Source: an uncultured Alphaproteobacteria bacterium (GTDB taxonomy: Bacteria > Pseudomonadota > Alphaproteobacteria > RUG11792). From it: a stretch of 9,941 bases of DNA. The position numbers and the translations under genes are program-made. The notes under the pieces were generated by a model. That model was not told the DNA's origin and did not search any database. It was given only the letters and a program-made list of their open reading frames with translations. Shown one piece after another: positions 1 to 5,871 of the stretch (the first letter of the stretch is position 1; each line of letters starts with the position of its first letter). The stretch spans positions 1 through 9,941 of the forward strand of contig CAUDEV010000043.1 in assembly GCA_958448685.1 (NCBI GenBank), written 5' to 3'.

Positions 1-229
1 CAAAACTTTTCTTCCCTAAATTCAATTCTAAAAAAAAAGGTAAATTTTCCGTTAATAATACTTAAAAATATTTTGGAGATATTTAAAGATTAAAATGAGA
101 TGAATTTTTGCGTTATTATTGGGGTTATTTGAGTATTCCAATAGCGAAGATTTCTATGGATTTTTTAAACAATAAATGCTAAGATATAAAATATCTATGA
201 TGTTTATGCTATTGATAAAAGGTTTTTGA

Positions 230-721
230 ATGCAAGTTATTTTATTGGAAAGAGTCGAAAAACTCGGATTTATAGGTGATATAGTTGATGTTAAGCTTGG
301 TTATGCAAGAAATTTTTTGTTACCAAAGAAAAAAGCATTGAGGGCGACAGAATCAAATTTGGAATATTTCAAAAATAAGAAAGCAGAAATTGAAGCGAAT
401 AACTTAAAGCTAAAAACTGATGCAGAAAAAGCGGCTTCAAAAATGTCTGATGTTTCGATAATCTTAACAAGACAAGCAAGTGATTCGGGCTTCCTTTTCG
501 GATCAGTGAGACCAGCAGATATTGTTGAAGCTTTGGATGAACAAGGATTTAAAATTTCTAAAGGACAAATCAGAATTCCTGCTCCGATAAAAGCAATTGG
601 AACATATCAAATTGGCGTTGTTTTGCATCCAGAAGTAGTTGTGAATATTTCTTTGAGAGTAATGACAGCCCAAGAGCAAACCGTTGCAGTTGAAGAAGAG
701 CCAGTTTCCGAGGAAGCTTAA
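230..721 (+). CDS. rplI: 50S ribosomal protein bL9
   Basis: This encodes bL9, a structural protein of the large ribosomal subunit that binds 23S rRNA near the L1 stalk base and helps maintain reading frame. The 163 residues carry the bL9 signature: an N-terminal strand MQVILLERVEKLG, then VKLGYARNFLLPKKKA at residues 21-36, a long charged connecting helix at about 43-72, and a C-terminal domain with GSVRPADIVEAL at 91-102. The C-terminus is an acidic tail rich in Glu, common in proteobacteria. AAAAGG lies seven bases before the ATG and supports the start. In most proteobacteria rplI follows rpsF and rpsR. The 229 bases upstream do not read as the end of rpsR, so either that cluster is split or the neighbour is different. 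An intrinsic terminator closes the unit just after the stop. The identification is very secure. Confidence 0.98.
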   Translation: MQVILLERVEKLGFIGDIVDVKLGYARNFLLPKKKALRATESNLEYFKNKKAEIEANNLKLKTDAEKAASKMSDVSIILTRQASDSGFLFGSVRPADIVEALDEQGFKISKGQIRIPAPIKAIGTYQIGVVLHPEVVVNISLRVMTAQEQTVAVEEEPVSEEA

Positions 722-733
722 GTTTGTTATAAC

Positions 734-779
734 AAGAAGCTGAAAGTTGAGTTGTCCAGCTTCTTAATTTTGGTTTTTT
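734..779 (+). terminator. Rho-independent terminator after rplI
   Basis: A perfect 9-bp stem, AAGAAGCTG (734-742) with CAGCTTCTT (757-765), encloses a 14-nt loop and is followed by a T-rich tract, AATTTTGGTTTTTT, at 766-779. This is the standard shape of an intrinsic terminator and lies 13 bases after the rplI stop. The T-tract runs straight into the ATG of the next gene. Confidence 0.85.
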
Positions 780-1400
780 ATGTTTCCATCTCCTGAGACT
801 TTATATCCGTTATCTGTTGGATTAAAACGTACTGTATTTTTAAAAAATATTATAAAAAGTCCGAATATAATTGTTGGAGATTATTCTTTCTATGACGATG
901 AAGATAACCCCGAAAATTTTGAAAAGAATGTGAAATATCATTATGATTTTATTGGAGACAAATTAATAATCGGAAAATTCTGTCAGATAGCTCAAAATGT
1001 TAAGTTTTTAATGAACGGTATTTTCCATAATCATAATTATTTAACAGCTTATCCTTTTGCTATATTTGATTCGGATATTCCAAAGAAACATCCAAAATCT
1101 GTTATTTTCCCAGACAAAGGAGACACGGTTATTGAAAATGATGTTTGGATTGGATTTAATGCGACAATTATGCCGGGAGTTCATATTGGAAATGGAGCAA
1201 TAATTGGTACAAATGCACTCGTAACAAAAAATGTTCCCGATTACGCTATCGTTGGAGGAAATCCAGCAAAAATTATACGTATGAGATTTGATGAAAAAAC
1301 AATAGAACGTTTATTAGAAATAAAGTGGTGGGATTGGAGTATTGATAAAATCATTGCAAATTTAGATGGTTTATTAAATACCAGAATTGAAAATTTATGA
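780..1400 (+). CDS. Vat/CatB-type xenobiotic O-acetyltransferase (left-handed beta-helix)
   Basis: This encodes a 206-residue acetyl-CoA-dependent acetyltransferase of the Vat/CatB (xenobiotic acetyltransferase) family. Characterised members acetylate streptogramin A or chloramphenicol, but many relatives have unknown substrates. Family marks are YSFYDD (35-40), FEKNVKYHYDFIGDKLIIGKF (47-67), the catalytic-type MNGxxH with His83 at 78-83, KGDTVIENDVWIGFNATIMPG (113-133), hexapeptide-repeat turns around 134-150 and VGGNPAK (158-164). The tail KWWDWSIDKI is also typical. Length and motif spacing are full, so the ATG at 780 is probably the true start. No Shine-Dalgarno precedes it because the upstream bases are the rplI terminator T-tract. 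Expression may need readthrough, a promoter inside the end of rplI, or leaderless initiation. The stop overlaps the next start as ATGA, so the next gene is probably translationally coupled. The family is secure; the substrate is not predictable from sequence. Confidence 0.92.
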   Translation: MFPSPETLYPLSVGLKRTVFLKNIIKSPNIIVGDYSFYDDEDNPENFEKNVKYHYDFIGDKLIIGKFCQIAQNVKFLMNGIFHNHNYLTAYPFAIFDSDIPKKHPKSVIFPDKGDTVIENDVWIGFNATIMPGVHIGNGAIIGTNALVTKNVPDYAIVGGNPAKIIRMRFDEKTIERLLEIKWWDWSIDKIIANLDGLLNTRIENL

Positions 1401-1621
1401 AATTTTGTTCTGTAATAATTACTTATTACAATAATGAGTATTTATTTTTTGAGAGACAAAATCATAATTTTGTGCCTCCTTGTGGAAGTATGGAAAAATC
1501 TGAAGATCCGAGAGATTGCGCAATTCGAGAATTATTAATGCAGTTTAAAACAGATTTTGATTTGTCTAAATGGCCTCTGTTTAGAAATTTAAAAGAATTT
1601 TTCAGAAAGAATAACTTATGA
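1397..1621 (+). CDS. Short degenerate Nudix-like protein
   Basis: This encodes 74 residues resembling the N-terminal half of a Nudix hydrolase, a family that cleaves nucleoside diphosphates linked to another moiety. The first strands (CSVIITYYNNEYLFFERQ) and GSMEKSEDPRDCAIREL at about 31-47 fit the start of the Nudix box, Gx5Ex7REU. The following EExG, which supplies metal-binding glutamates, is replaced by MQFK, and the protein stops about 26 residues after the box. Normal Nudix proteins are about 130 residues or more. It is therefore probably inactive as a hydrolase, a remnant, or a diverged small protein. The start overlaps the acetyltransferase stop as ATGA and its own stop overlaps the next start as ATGA. 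A random truncation would not obviously preserve this arrangement, so an internal deletion or a retained small protein is plausible. Translation is likely; function is unknown. Confidence 0.6.
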   Translation: MKFCSVIITYYNNEYLFFERQNHNFVPPCGSMEKSEDPRDCAIRELLMQFKTDFDLSKWPLFRNLKEFFRKNNL

Positions 1622-2439
1622 AAATATTTATAAAAATCGCATTAGTAAGTTTTATATTTATTAAGATAACTTTTTCTCGGATAATAACAACTGATTCTAT
1701 AGATGTTTTGAAATTTGAATTGGAAAAAGCAGATATAAATACTTTGGTTATTTTCGATTGTGATGACACATTGTTGTATAAAACAGATTCGATTCTAAGC
1801 AAAGATAATTCAGATAAACTTAGAAGATATATCAAATTTGCGTTTATAAAACATCCGTTAAGTTATTTTTATATAGATAAACTGAAATGGATAGTTATGA
1901 AAAATTGTGAGCAAAAGTTAGTGCATAAAGATTTGCTTAATTTAGTTACCAGACTTCAATCTAAAAATATAAAAGCGCTGATATTAACTGCTATGATCAA
2001 TAAAACTATAGATGAAGGAAGCTTTATAGATCTGAGAGTTGATGAACTATATAAATTTGGCTTTGATTTTTCGAAAAATTGGGATAATTTAAAGGAAATC
2101 GCATTGATTGAAGGAAATGAAACTCCGTATTATAAAAAGGGAATAATATGCTCTGGTTCTGGAATGAAAAGTTCTGCATTGAGATTATTTCTGGAATATT
2201 CAAAATTTTGTCCAAAAAAGATTATATTTATAGACGATACAAAAAAGAATCTTGAGGATATAAAAACATTTTCTGAAAAATCGGGAATTGAGTTTTTAGG
2301 GATTGAATATCTGGGATATAAATATATTCCGTCTAAGTACCCTTTTTCTGAGAAACGTGCTGTTTTTCAAATAGATTATCTAATAAAAAACGAAATCTGG
2401 ATCTCTGATGAAAAGGCTGAGTTGAAATTGAAAGATTAA
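1618..2439 (+). CDS. Exported HAD-fold protein, DUF2608-like
   Basis: This encodes a 273-residue HAD-superfamily protein, best matched from memory to the DUF2608 family, known in Legionella, chlamydiae and intracellular alphaproteobacteria. Residues 1-20 (MKIFIKIALVSFIFIKITFS) form a basic-then-hydrophobic signal peptide or anchor, suggesting export to the periplasm or beyond. HAD motif I is FDCDDTLL, with nucleophile Asp47 and general acid Asp49. Motif II is the Thr of LILTA (Thr124), a motif III Lys lies in GMKSSAL (Lys184), and motif IV is FIDDTKKN (Asp206, Asp207). All catalytic positions are present, so phosphatase-type activity is plausible. The substrate is unknown. It begins inside an ATGA overlap with the Nudix-like gene, which makes it the third gene of a coupled cassette. 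No clear intrinsic terminator follows; a GC-rich hairpin (module H) lies about 100 bases downstream but lacks a T-tract. Confidence 0.78.
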   Translation: MKIFIKIALVSFIFIKITFSRIITTDSIDVLKFELEKADINTLVIFDCDDTLLYKTDSILSKDNSDKLRRYIKFAFIKHPLSYFYIDKLKWIVMKNCEQKLVHKDLLNLVTRLQSKNIKALILTAMINKTIDEGSFIDLRVDELYKFGFDFSKNWDNLKEIALIEGNETPYYKKGIICSGSGMKSSALRLFLEYSKFCPKKIIFIDDTKKNLEDIKTFSEKSGIEFLGIEYLGYKYIPSKYPFSEKRAVFQIDYLIKNEIWISDEKAELKLKD

Positions 2440-2537
2440 AAGATATTTTATAACCTCCCAGGAAAAATGTCTAAAATTTTATGGGACTATTTATTTTTTG
2501 ACATCTGGGAAATGTTGAGGATATACTGAATATATAA

Positions 2538-2601
2538 GGGAATATTCAGGCGCGCGACGTGTGGTATCCTGAATATTTTACCACACGTCGCGCGCCCTCC
2601 C
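2538..2601. repeat. Module H copy 1: GC-rich hairpin
   Basis: A perfect 18-bp inverted repeat pairs GGCGCGCGACGTGTGGTA (2549-2566) with its exact complement at 2579-2596, around a 12-nt loop. GGGA (2538-2541) and TCCC (2598-2601) can add a weak outer stem. The arm is GC-rich within an AT-rich genome. There is no T-tract, so it is not a classical terminator. A second pairing is possible: AATATTCAGG (2541-2550) matches CCTGAATATT (2568-2577) in the loop and would compete with the main stem. A related hairpin lies at 9722-9788. Confidence 0.85.
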
Positions 2602-2616
2602 ATGTGACTCTCATTA

Positions 2617-2763
2617 TATATTATATTTTCCGAAAGGCGGAAACGATTATATTGATTTACTCCCATTTCGTCAAGTCTCGTTCGTTTCACTCACTCTTCG
2701 GACTTGACTAAATTTCGTAAATCAATTCCTCTCTTCTCGTTCCTTTCGAAAAAAAATAATATA
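2617..2763. repeat. Module A copy 1: foldback palindromic element of about 147 bp
   Basis: This is one of two copies of a long imperfect palindrome. Its arms pair in order. The ends TATATTAT and ATAATATA match; CGAAAGG (2631-2637) pairs with CCTTTCG (2742-2748); ATTGATTTAC (2651-2660) with GTAAATCAAT (2717-2726); and GTCAAGTC (2670-2677) with GACTTGAC (2701-2708), around a 23-nt apex. By eye it differs from the copy at 8747-8890 by four substitutions and three indel bases, and the pairing arms listed are unchanged. The form resembles a small non-autonomous foldback element (MITE) or a Rickettsia-type palindromic element. No target-site duplication could be fixed with confidence. Confidence 0.88.
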
Positions 2764-2821
2764 AATGCGGGGATAACAAACGACACGCTCAGGTTCACTA
2801 GGGCGCTAGCTTATTAAAACT

Positions 2822-2894
2822 TCAAAAATTAATTTAAGACACCGCCTTCGATTAATTTTTGACAAATTAAAACCAACTTTTCGCAAGAAAAGTT
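2822..2894. repeat. Module B copy 1: two adjacent hairpins
   Basis: The first hairpin is a perfect 12-bp inverted repeat, TCAAAAATTAAT (2822-2833) with ATTAATTTTTGA (2851-2862), around a 17-nt loop. The second is AACTTTTC (2875-2882) with GAAAAGTT (2887-2894), closed by a GCAA tetraloop of the stable GNRA type. GTTAT/ATAAC at 2892-2896 and 2903-2907 could form a further small stem. Both hairpins recur at 8957-9030 with identical arms and changed loop and linker bases. Confidence 0.85.
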
Positions 2895-2901
2895 ATCTCT
2901 C

Positions 2902-2939
2902 AATAACCCTTTCACCTTCGGGATGGATGTTAGTTAACC
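2902..2939. repeat. Module C copy 1: conserved 38-bp block
   Basis: This block, centred on CACCTTCGGGATGGATG and ending GTTAACC, matches 9789-9826 over 38 bases with two differences by eye. It follows module B directly here but is separated from it by about 750 bases in the second copy. It contains only a weak possible stem around TTCG. Confidence 0.8.
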
Positions 2940-2998
2940 CTTAGACATATCGCAAATGGAGCACGATTTGCGACGTATTATAAATAAAGTGTGGCATG
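2940..2998. repeat. Diverged core between modules C and D, copy 1
   Basis: These 59 bases lie between the conserved C and D blocks and, apart from a shared CATAT near the start, do not resemble the 60 bases in the same place in copy 2. They contain their own perfect 8-bp inverted repeat, TCGCAAAT (2950-2957) with ATTTGCGA (2966-2973), around an 8-nt loop. The near-constant length with changed sequence is the notable point. Confidence 0.65.
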
Positions 2999-3053
2999 GA
3001 AGCGTGAATTAGAAAGAAGACCTCACCGGAAAACTTCATTGACACCGCAGAGG
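2999..3053. repeat. Module D copy 1: identical 55-bp block
   Basis: Fifty-five bases from GAAGCGTGAATTAG to CACCGCAGAGG are identical by eye to 9887-9941, where the window ends. The repeat may therefore run further. Past the compared part, AAGCG (3000-3004) can pair with CGCTT (3063-3067). On the minus strand the block lies in an open frame that reads SAVSMKFSGEVFFLIHAS, starting from an ATG at 3078, with the stop at 2941-2943 in this copy. Whether it is ever translated is unknown. Confidence 0.85.
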
Positions 3054-3177
3054 CACCTCCAGCGCTTTTGGAAGACATTGTGAATTGAAATATACAAGAT
3101 CAAAGAGATATCAGAAAACATAATCGCTTTGAATGCCATATAGGAGGCTTTTTATCAAAAACAGTTGTATAAAAAAC

Positions 3178-3206
3178 TCTGTGTTGTTAAACTAGGGCTA
3201 TATACT
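3178..3206 (+). promoter_or_regulatory. Possible promoter of the PBP gene
   Basis: TATACT at 3201-3206 is a good -10 candidate. The -35 position at about 3178-3183 (TCTGTG) is poor. A start near 3213 would leave a leader of about 11 bases with no Shine-Dalgarno before the ATG at 3224. This is only suggestive. Confidence 0.3.
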
Positions 3207-3223
3207 GCTGTTTTCAATTTTCC

Positions 3224-5134
3224 ATGAAAAAAAGACGAAATTTTAGAAAAAATAAGAGAAAATCATTTATTGGAATTTTGTTTAAATACTGTTTATACCT
3301 CTCCATTTCTGGAATTATTGCAGTTGGATGTATCTTTTTATATTTTTCAAAAGATCTTCCTGATTTAAATAATTTAAAAACAGAAATAAGATCCCCTGGA
3401 GTCACTATTCAGACTTATGACGGAAACATTATCGGATCTTATGGAGATCTATATGAAGACTTAGTTAAAGTAGAATCTTTGCCCAAATATGTTCCTATAG
3501 CTTTCATGGCAATTGAAGACAAACGATTTTTTCAACATCTTGGTATAGACTTTATAGGATTTATTAGAGCAATTTATCAGAATTATATTTCTCATAGAGT
3601 TGTTCAAGGTGGCTCCACAATAACCCAGCAGTTAGCTAAAAACATATTAATCACGGAAGGAGTTGTCACTCATTATGATCGTTCTATAAAACGCAAAATA
3701 AAGGAACTGCTCCTTGCGTTTTGGCTTGAACACAGATTTACAAAATCTGAAATAATGATGATGTATCTCAATAGAATATACTTTGGCGCAGGAACTTATG
3801 GAATAGATGCTGCTTCTAGAAAATACTTCAACAAGCCTGCCATTAAATTATCAATTTTTGAATCGGCGATATTAGCCGGCTTATTAAAAGCTCCAACAAA
3901 ATATAATCCTTCAAATCATCCGAATTATGCATATGAACGAGCTATGATAGTCTTAAAAGCTATGGAAGAACAGGGATATATAAAAAGCGCTCAAGAAATA
4001 GAAAAAAAACAATCAAAAGCTGCTTTGGAAAATAATAAAAATCCTAAACAAAACTATATGTATTTCTGCGATTATGCCTATGATCAAGCAAAAAAAATAC
4101 TTGGAGAAATCGAGGACGATATAATTGTTGTTACGACATTTAATGAATCGAAACAACAAGCTGCTGAAAAAGCCGTAAACTATTATTTACAAAACGAAGG
4201 AAATAACTATAAATTTACCCAAGCTTCATTTATATGTCTTGGAAGAGATGGGGCTATTCAAGCATTAATAGGTGGAAACGGTTATTCTGCAACACAATTT
4301 AACAGAGCAGTACAAGCCAATAGACTTCCAGGTTCTGCTTTCAAAATATTTATATATGGTGCTGCTTTGGAATATGGATATCAATTGAATGATATGATCT
4401 CGGATGAACCTGTTGAAATAGCTGGTTGGAAACCAAAAAATTATAAATGGAAAACAAGAGGAAAGTTGTCAGTTCTTGAAGGTTTTACTTATTCAGTAAA
4501 TGCAGTTAGTATCAGATTAGCCCAATCTATAGGATTAAACAGAGTGGCAAAATTTGCAAGAAAACTTGGCATAGCAGATGTATCTGTCCACGATATGAGC
4601 GTGGCTCTTGGAACAACACCTGTCACCTTAAAGGATCTCACTGCAGCTTACACATCATTTATGGACGGAATGCCTATATGGCCTTATTGCATCACTGAGA
4701 TACGAACAAAACATGGCAAAATTTTATTTCAAAAGCATAAGGAAAATATGATTCCTGTTTTAGATGATGAAACATTAACTTCTTGTCGGGAGCTTTTGCA
4801 TAGTGTTATAAAACACGGAACTGGACGAGCTGCGAATGTTAATGATTATATCTTTGGAAAAACAGGAACAAATGGAGATTCTGACGCTTGGTTTATTTCT
4901 TTTTATGATCCAAAATTAAATTCTAAAGAAGGATTTTCACTCGGAGTTTGGATTGGTAATGATTTGGAAAAACAAAAAATGGCTTCAAATTCCACAGGAG
5001 GAAGGATTCCAGCAAGAATAGCAAAAATGTTCTTTGAAGATATTTTGAATAAAAATACCAACACAAGCGAAAAAGAACTTGAAGAAGATAAGCCATCTCA
5101 AAAAGGCTTAGGGGATCTATTAAATTTGCAATAA
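3224..5134 (+). CDS. mrcA: Class A penicillin-binding protein 1A (transglycosylase/transpeptidase)
   Basis: This bifunctional enzyme polymerises lipid II into glycan strands and cross-links their peptides, acting at the inner membrane with its bulk in the periplasm. A very basic N-terminus (residues 1-13) precedes one transmembrane segment at about 15-41. The GT51 domain shows AIEDKRFFQHLG with catalytic-type Glu98, GGSTITQQLAKN (129-140) and the YLNRIYFGAGTYG region (181-193). The transpeptidase domain has SxxK as PGSAFK (Ser371, Lys374), SxN as SVN (424-426) and KTGT (546-549), so both active sites are intact. At 636 residues it is shorter than E. coli PBP1A (about 850). It lacks room for the large insertion between the two domains, so it is a minimal form. 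No Shine-Dalgarno precedes the ATG. The gene converges on tsaE with one base between the stop codons. Family is secure; the symbol is by analogy. Confidence 0.95.
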   Translation: MKKRRNFRKNKRKSFIGILFKYCLYLSISGIIAVGCIFLYFSKDLPDLNNLKTEIRSPGVTIQTYDGNIIGSYGDLYEDLVKVESLPKYVPIAFMAIEDKRFFQHLGIDFIGFIRAIYQNYISHRVVQGGSTITQQLAKNILITEGVVTHYDRSIKRKIKELLLAFWLEHRFTKSEIMMMYLNRIYFGAGTYGIDAASRKYFNKPAIKLSIFESAILAGLLKAPTKYNPSNHPNYAYERAMIVLKAMEEQGYIKSAQEIEKKQSKAALENNKNPKQNYMYFCDYAYDQAKKILGEIEDDIIVVTTFNESKQQAAEKAVNYYLQNEGNNYKFTQASFICLGRDGAIQALIGGNGYSATQFNRAVQANRLPGSAFKIFIYGAALEYGYQLNDMISDEPVEIAGWKPKNYKWKTRGKLSVLEGFTYSVNAVSIRLAQSIGLNRVAKFARKLGIADVSVHDMSVALGTTPVTLKDLTAAYTSFMDGMPIWPYCITEIRTKHGKILFQKHKENMIPVLDDETLTSCRELLHSVIKHGTGRAANVNDYIFGKTGTNGDSDAWFISFYDPKLNSKEGFSLGVWIGNDLEKQKMASNSTGGRIPARIAKMFFEDILNKNTNTSEKELEEDKPSQKGLGDLLNLQ

Positions 5135-5135
5135 A

Positions 5136-5507
5136 TTAAAGAAATAACTTCTTTATTCTACAATCTGAAATATAATTTTCTAGCATATTCGGCCATTCAA
5201 TTAAACATATCGATTCATGCATGGCCTCAAGTATTCCTAATTGAAAAATTTCATTTTTGTCTTTAAGGCGATATAAATCAGCATGCCATAAAGGGCCTTT
5301 AGTTGTATCGTATATTTGTATAAGATTGAAAGTTGGGCTTGTAATTTTCTGATTATGATCGATTAACAACTTTTCAATAAAGAATTGCGAAAACGTTGTC
5401 TTTCCGGCTCCTATATTTCCATAAAGCAAAACAGAATACGGAGGAAAAGCTTCTTCTGCAATCTCTTCTGCAAGTGCTTTCAATTCATTTAATGTATATT
5501 TATACAA
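5136..5507 (-). CDS. tsaE: tRNA threonylcarbamoyladenosine biosynthesis ATPase TsaE
   Basis: TsaE is the ATPase that works with TsaB and TsaD to place the N6-threonylcarbamoyl group on A37 of ANN-decoding tRNAs. The 123 residues include the Walker A loop GNIGAGKTT (30-38, Lys36), the TSPTF switch motif (56-60), HADLYRL (75-81) and IEWP (103-106), all typical of the family. No ATG is available at the N-terminus, and the frame begins with TTG at 5507, seven bases after the rsfS stop. ATT just upstream is a less likely start. A weak AGG lies about 12 bases before the TTG, so translation may depend on coupling with rsfS. It is the last gene of the tdk-mlaD-rsfS-tsaE group and ends one base from the PBP stop on the other strand. 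Confidence 0.93.
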   Translation of the reverse strand: MYKYTLNELKALAEEIAEEAFPPYSVLLYGNIGAGKTTFSQFFIEKLLIDHNQKITSPTFNLIQIYDTTKGPLWHADLYRLKDKNEIFQLGILEAMHESICLIEWPNMLENYISDCRIKKLFL

Positions 5508-5514
5508 AATATAT

Positions 5515-5871
5515 TCAACCTACTGAATCTAATGTATTTGGAGTTTTTCCTGAAGAAAGAAGTTCTTCTAAATTATAATATTCTCGAAGTTCCGGTTTAA
5601 ATAAATGAACTTCAACACCACTTGCTTCGATCATTACCCAACCGCTTTCTGCTTTCCCTTCCAATATAGGAGCTAATTTTTCTGTTTTTAAGAATCTATA
5701 AATATAATCGGCAACAGCTTGTGTATGCCTCGAAGAAGTTCCAGAAGCTATTATGGAAGATTCCACAAGCCTAGAATTACATTTTGATAAATCTATTTCA
5801 ACTATATTTTCAGCTTTCTTCTCATCCAGGATCTTTATAATTGATTTTTTTAAATTTTCAATATTTTTCAT
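5515..5871 (-). CDS. rsfS: Ribosome silencing factor RsfS
   Basis: RsfS (DUF143/RsfA, Iojap family) binds uL14 on the 50S subunit and blocks joining with the 30S subunit, lowering translation in starvation. The 118 residues show the family blocks IASGTSSRHTQAVADY (41-56) and GWVMIEASGVEVHLFKPE (77-94), then LREYYNLEELL. The length is normal. The ATG overlaps the mlaD stop as ATGA, so the two are likely translationally coupled. tsaE follows after seven bases. The grouping is compact, as expected in a reduced genome. Confidence 0.95.
   Translation of the reverse strand: MKNIENLKKSIIKILDEKKAENIVEIDLSKCNSRLVESSIIASGTSSRHTQAVADYIYRFLKTEKLAPILEGKAESGWVMIEASGVEVHLFKPELREYYNLEELLSSGKTPNTLDSVG

Larger units (their letters stand above)
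2440..3223. other. Repeat-rich intergenic region without a convincing gene
   Basis: This 784-base stretch lies between the HAD gene and the PBP gene. It holds, in order, an imperfect stem (TCCCAG 2456-2461 with CTGGGA 2505-2510, extended by ATGTC/GACAT across a bulge), hairpin H, foldback A, double hairpin B, and blocks C and D around a diverged core. All modules except the first stem recur after gltX. No reading frame here looks like a conserved gene. Confidence 0.8.

Noticed and set aside
1..93. Open frames at the left edge, one ending at 63-65 and one at 91-93
   Set aside because: They could be the tail of an upstream gene, but neither C-terminus resembles rpsR or any family I know and the stretch is too short to judge.
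2456..2510. Stem TCCCAG/CTGGGA with bulged ATGTC/GACAT after the HAD gene
   Set aside because: The bulge and the 28-nt loop make it unconvincing as a terminator, there is no T-tract, and it is not repeated elsewhere in the window.
2487..2690. Minus-strand ORF of 67 codons across modules H and A
   Set aside because: It runs through hairpin arms and half of the foldback, shows no protein-like features, and is best explained as a repeat artefact.
2859..2864. TTGACA at the right edge of the first module B hairpin, also at 8993-8998
   Set aside because: It matches the -35 consensus but no -10 box lies at a suitable distance in either copy, and it is part of the conserved hairpin arm.
3165..3227. 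A 20-codon TTG frame whose stop overlaps the PBP start as ATGA
   Set aside because: The only Shine-Dalgarno-like site (AGGAGG at 3142-3147) is about 17 bases away and there is no ATG, so a leader peptide is not supported.
5137..5155. Inverted repeat TAAAGAA/TTCTTTA between the convergent PBP and tsaE genes
   Set aside because: Seven AT-rich pairs within the end of tsaE are too weak to call a bidirectional terminator.
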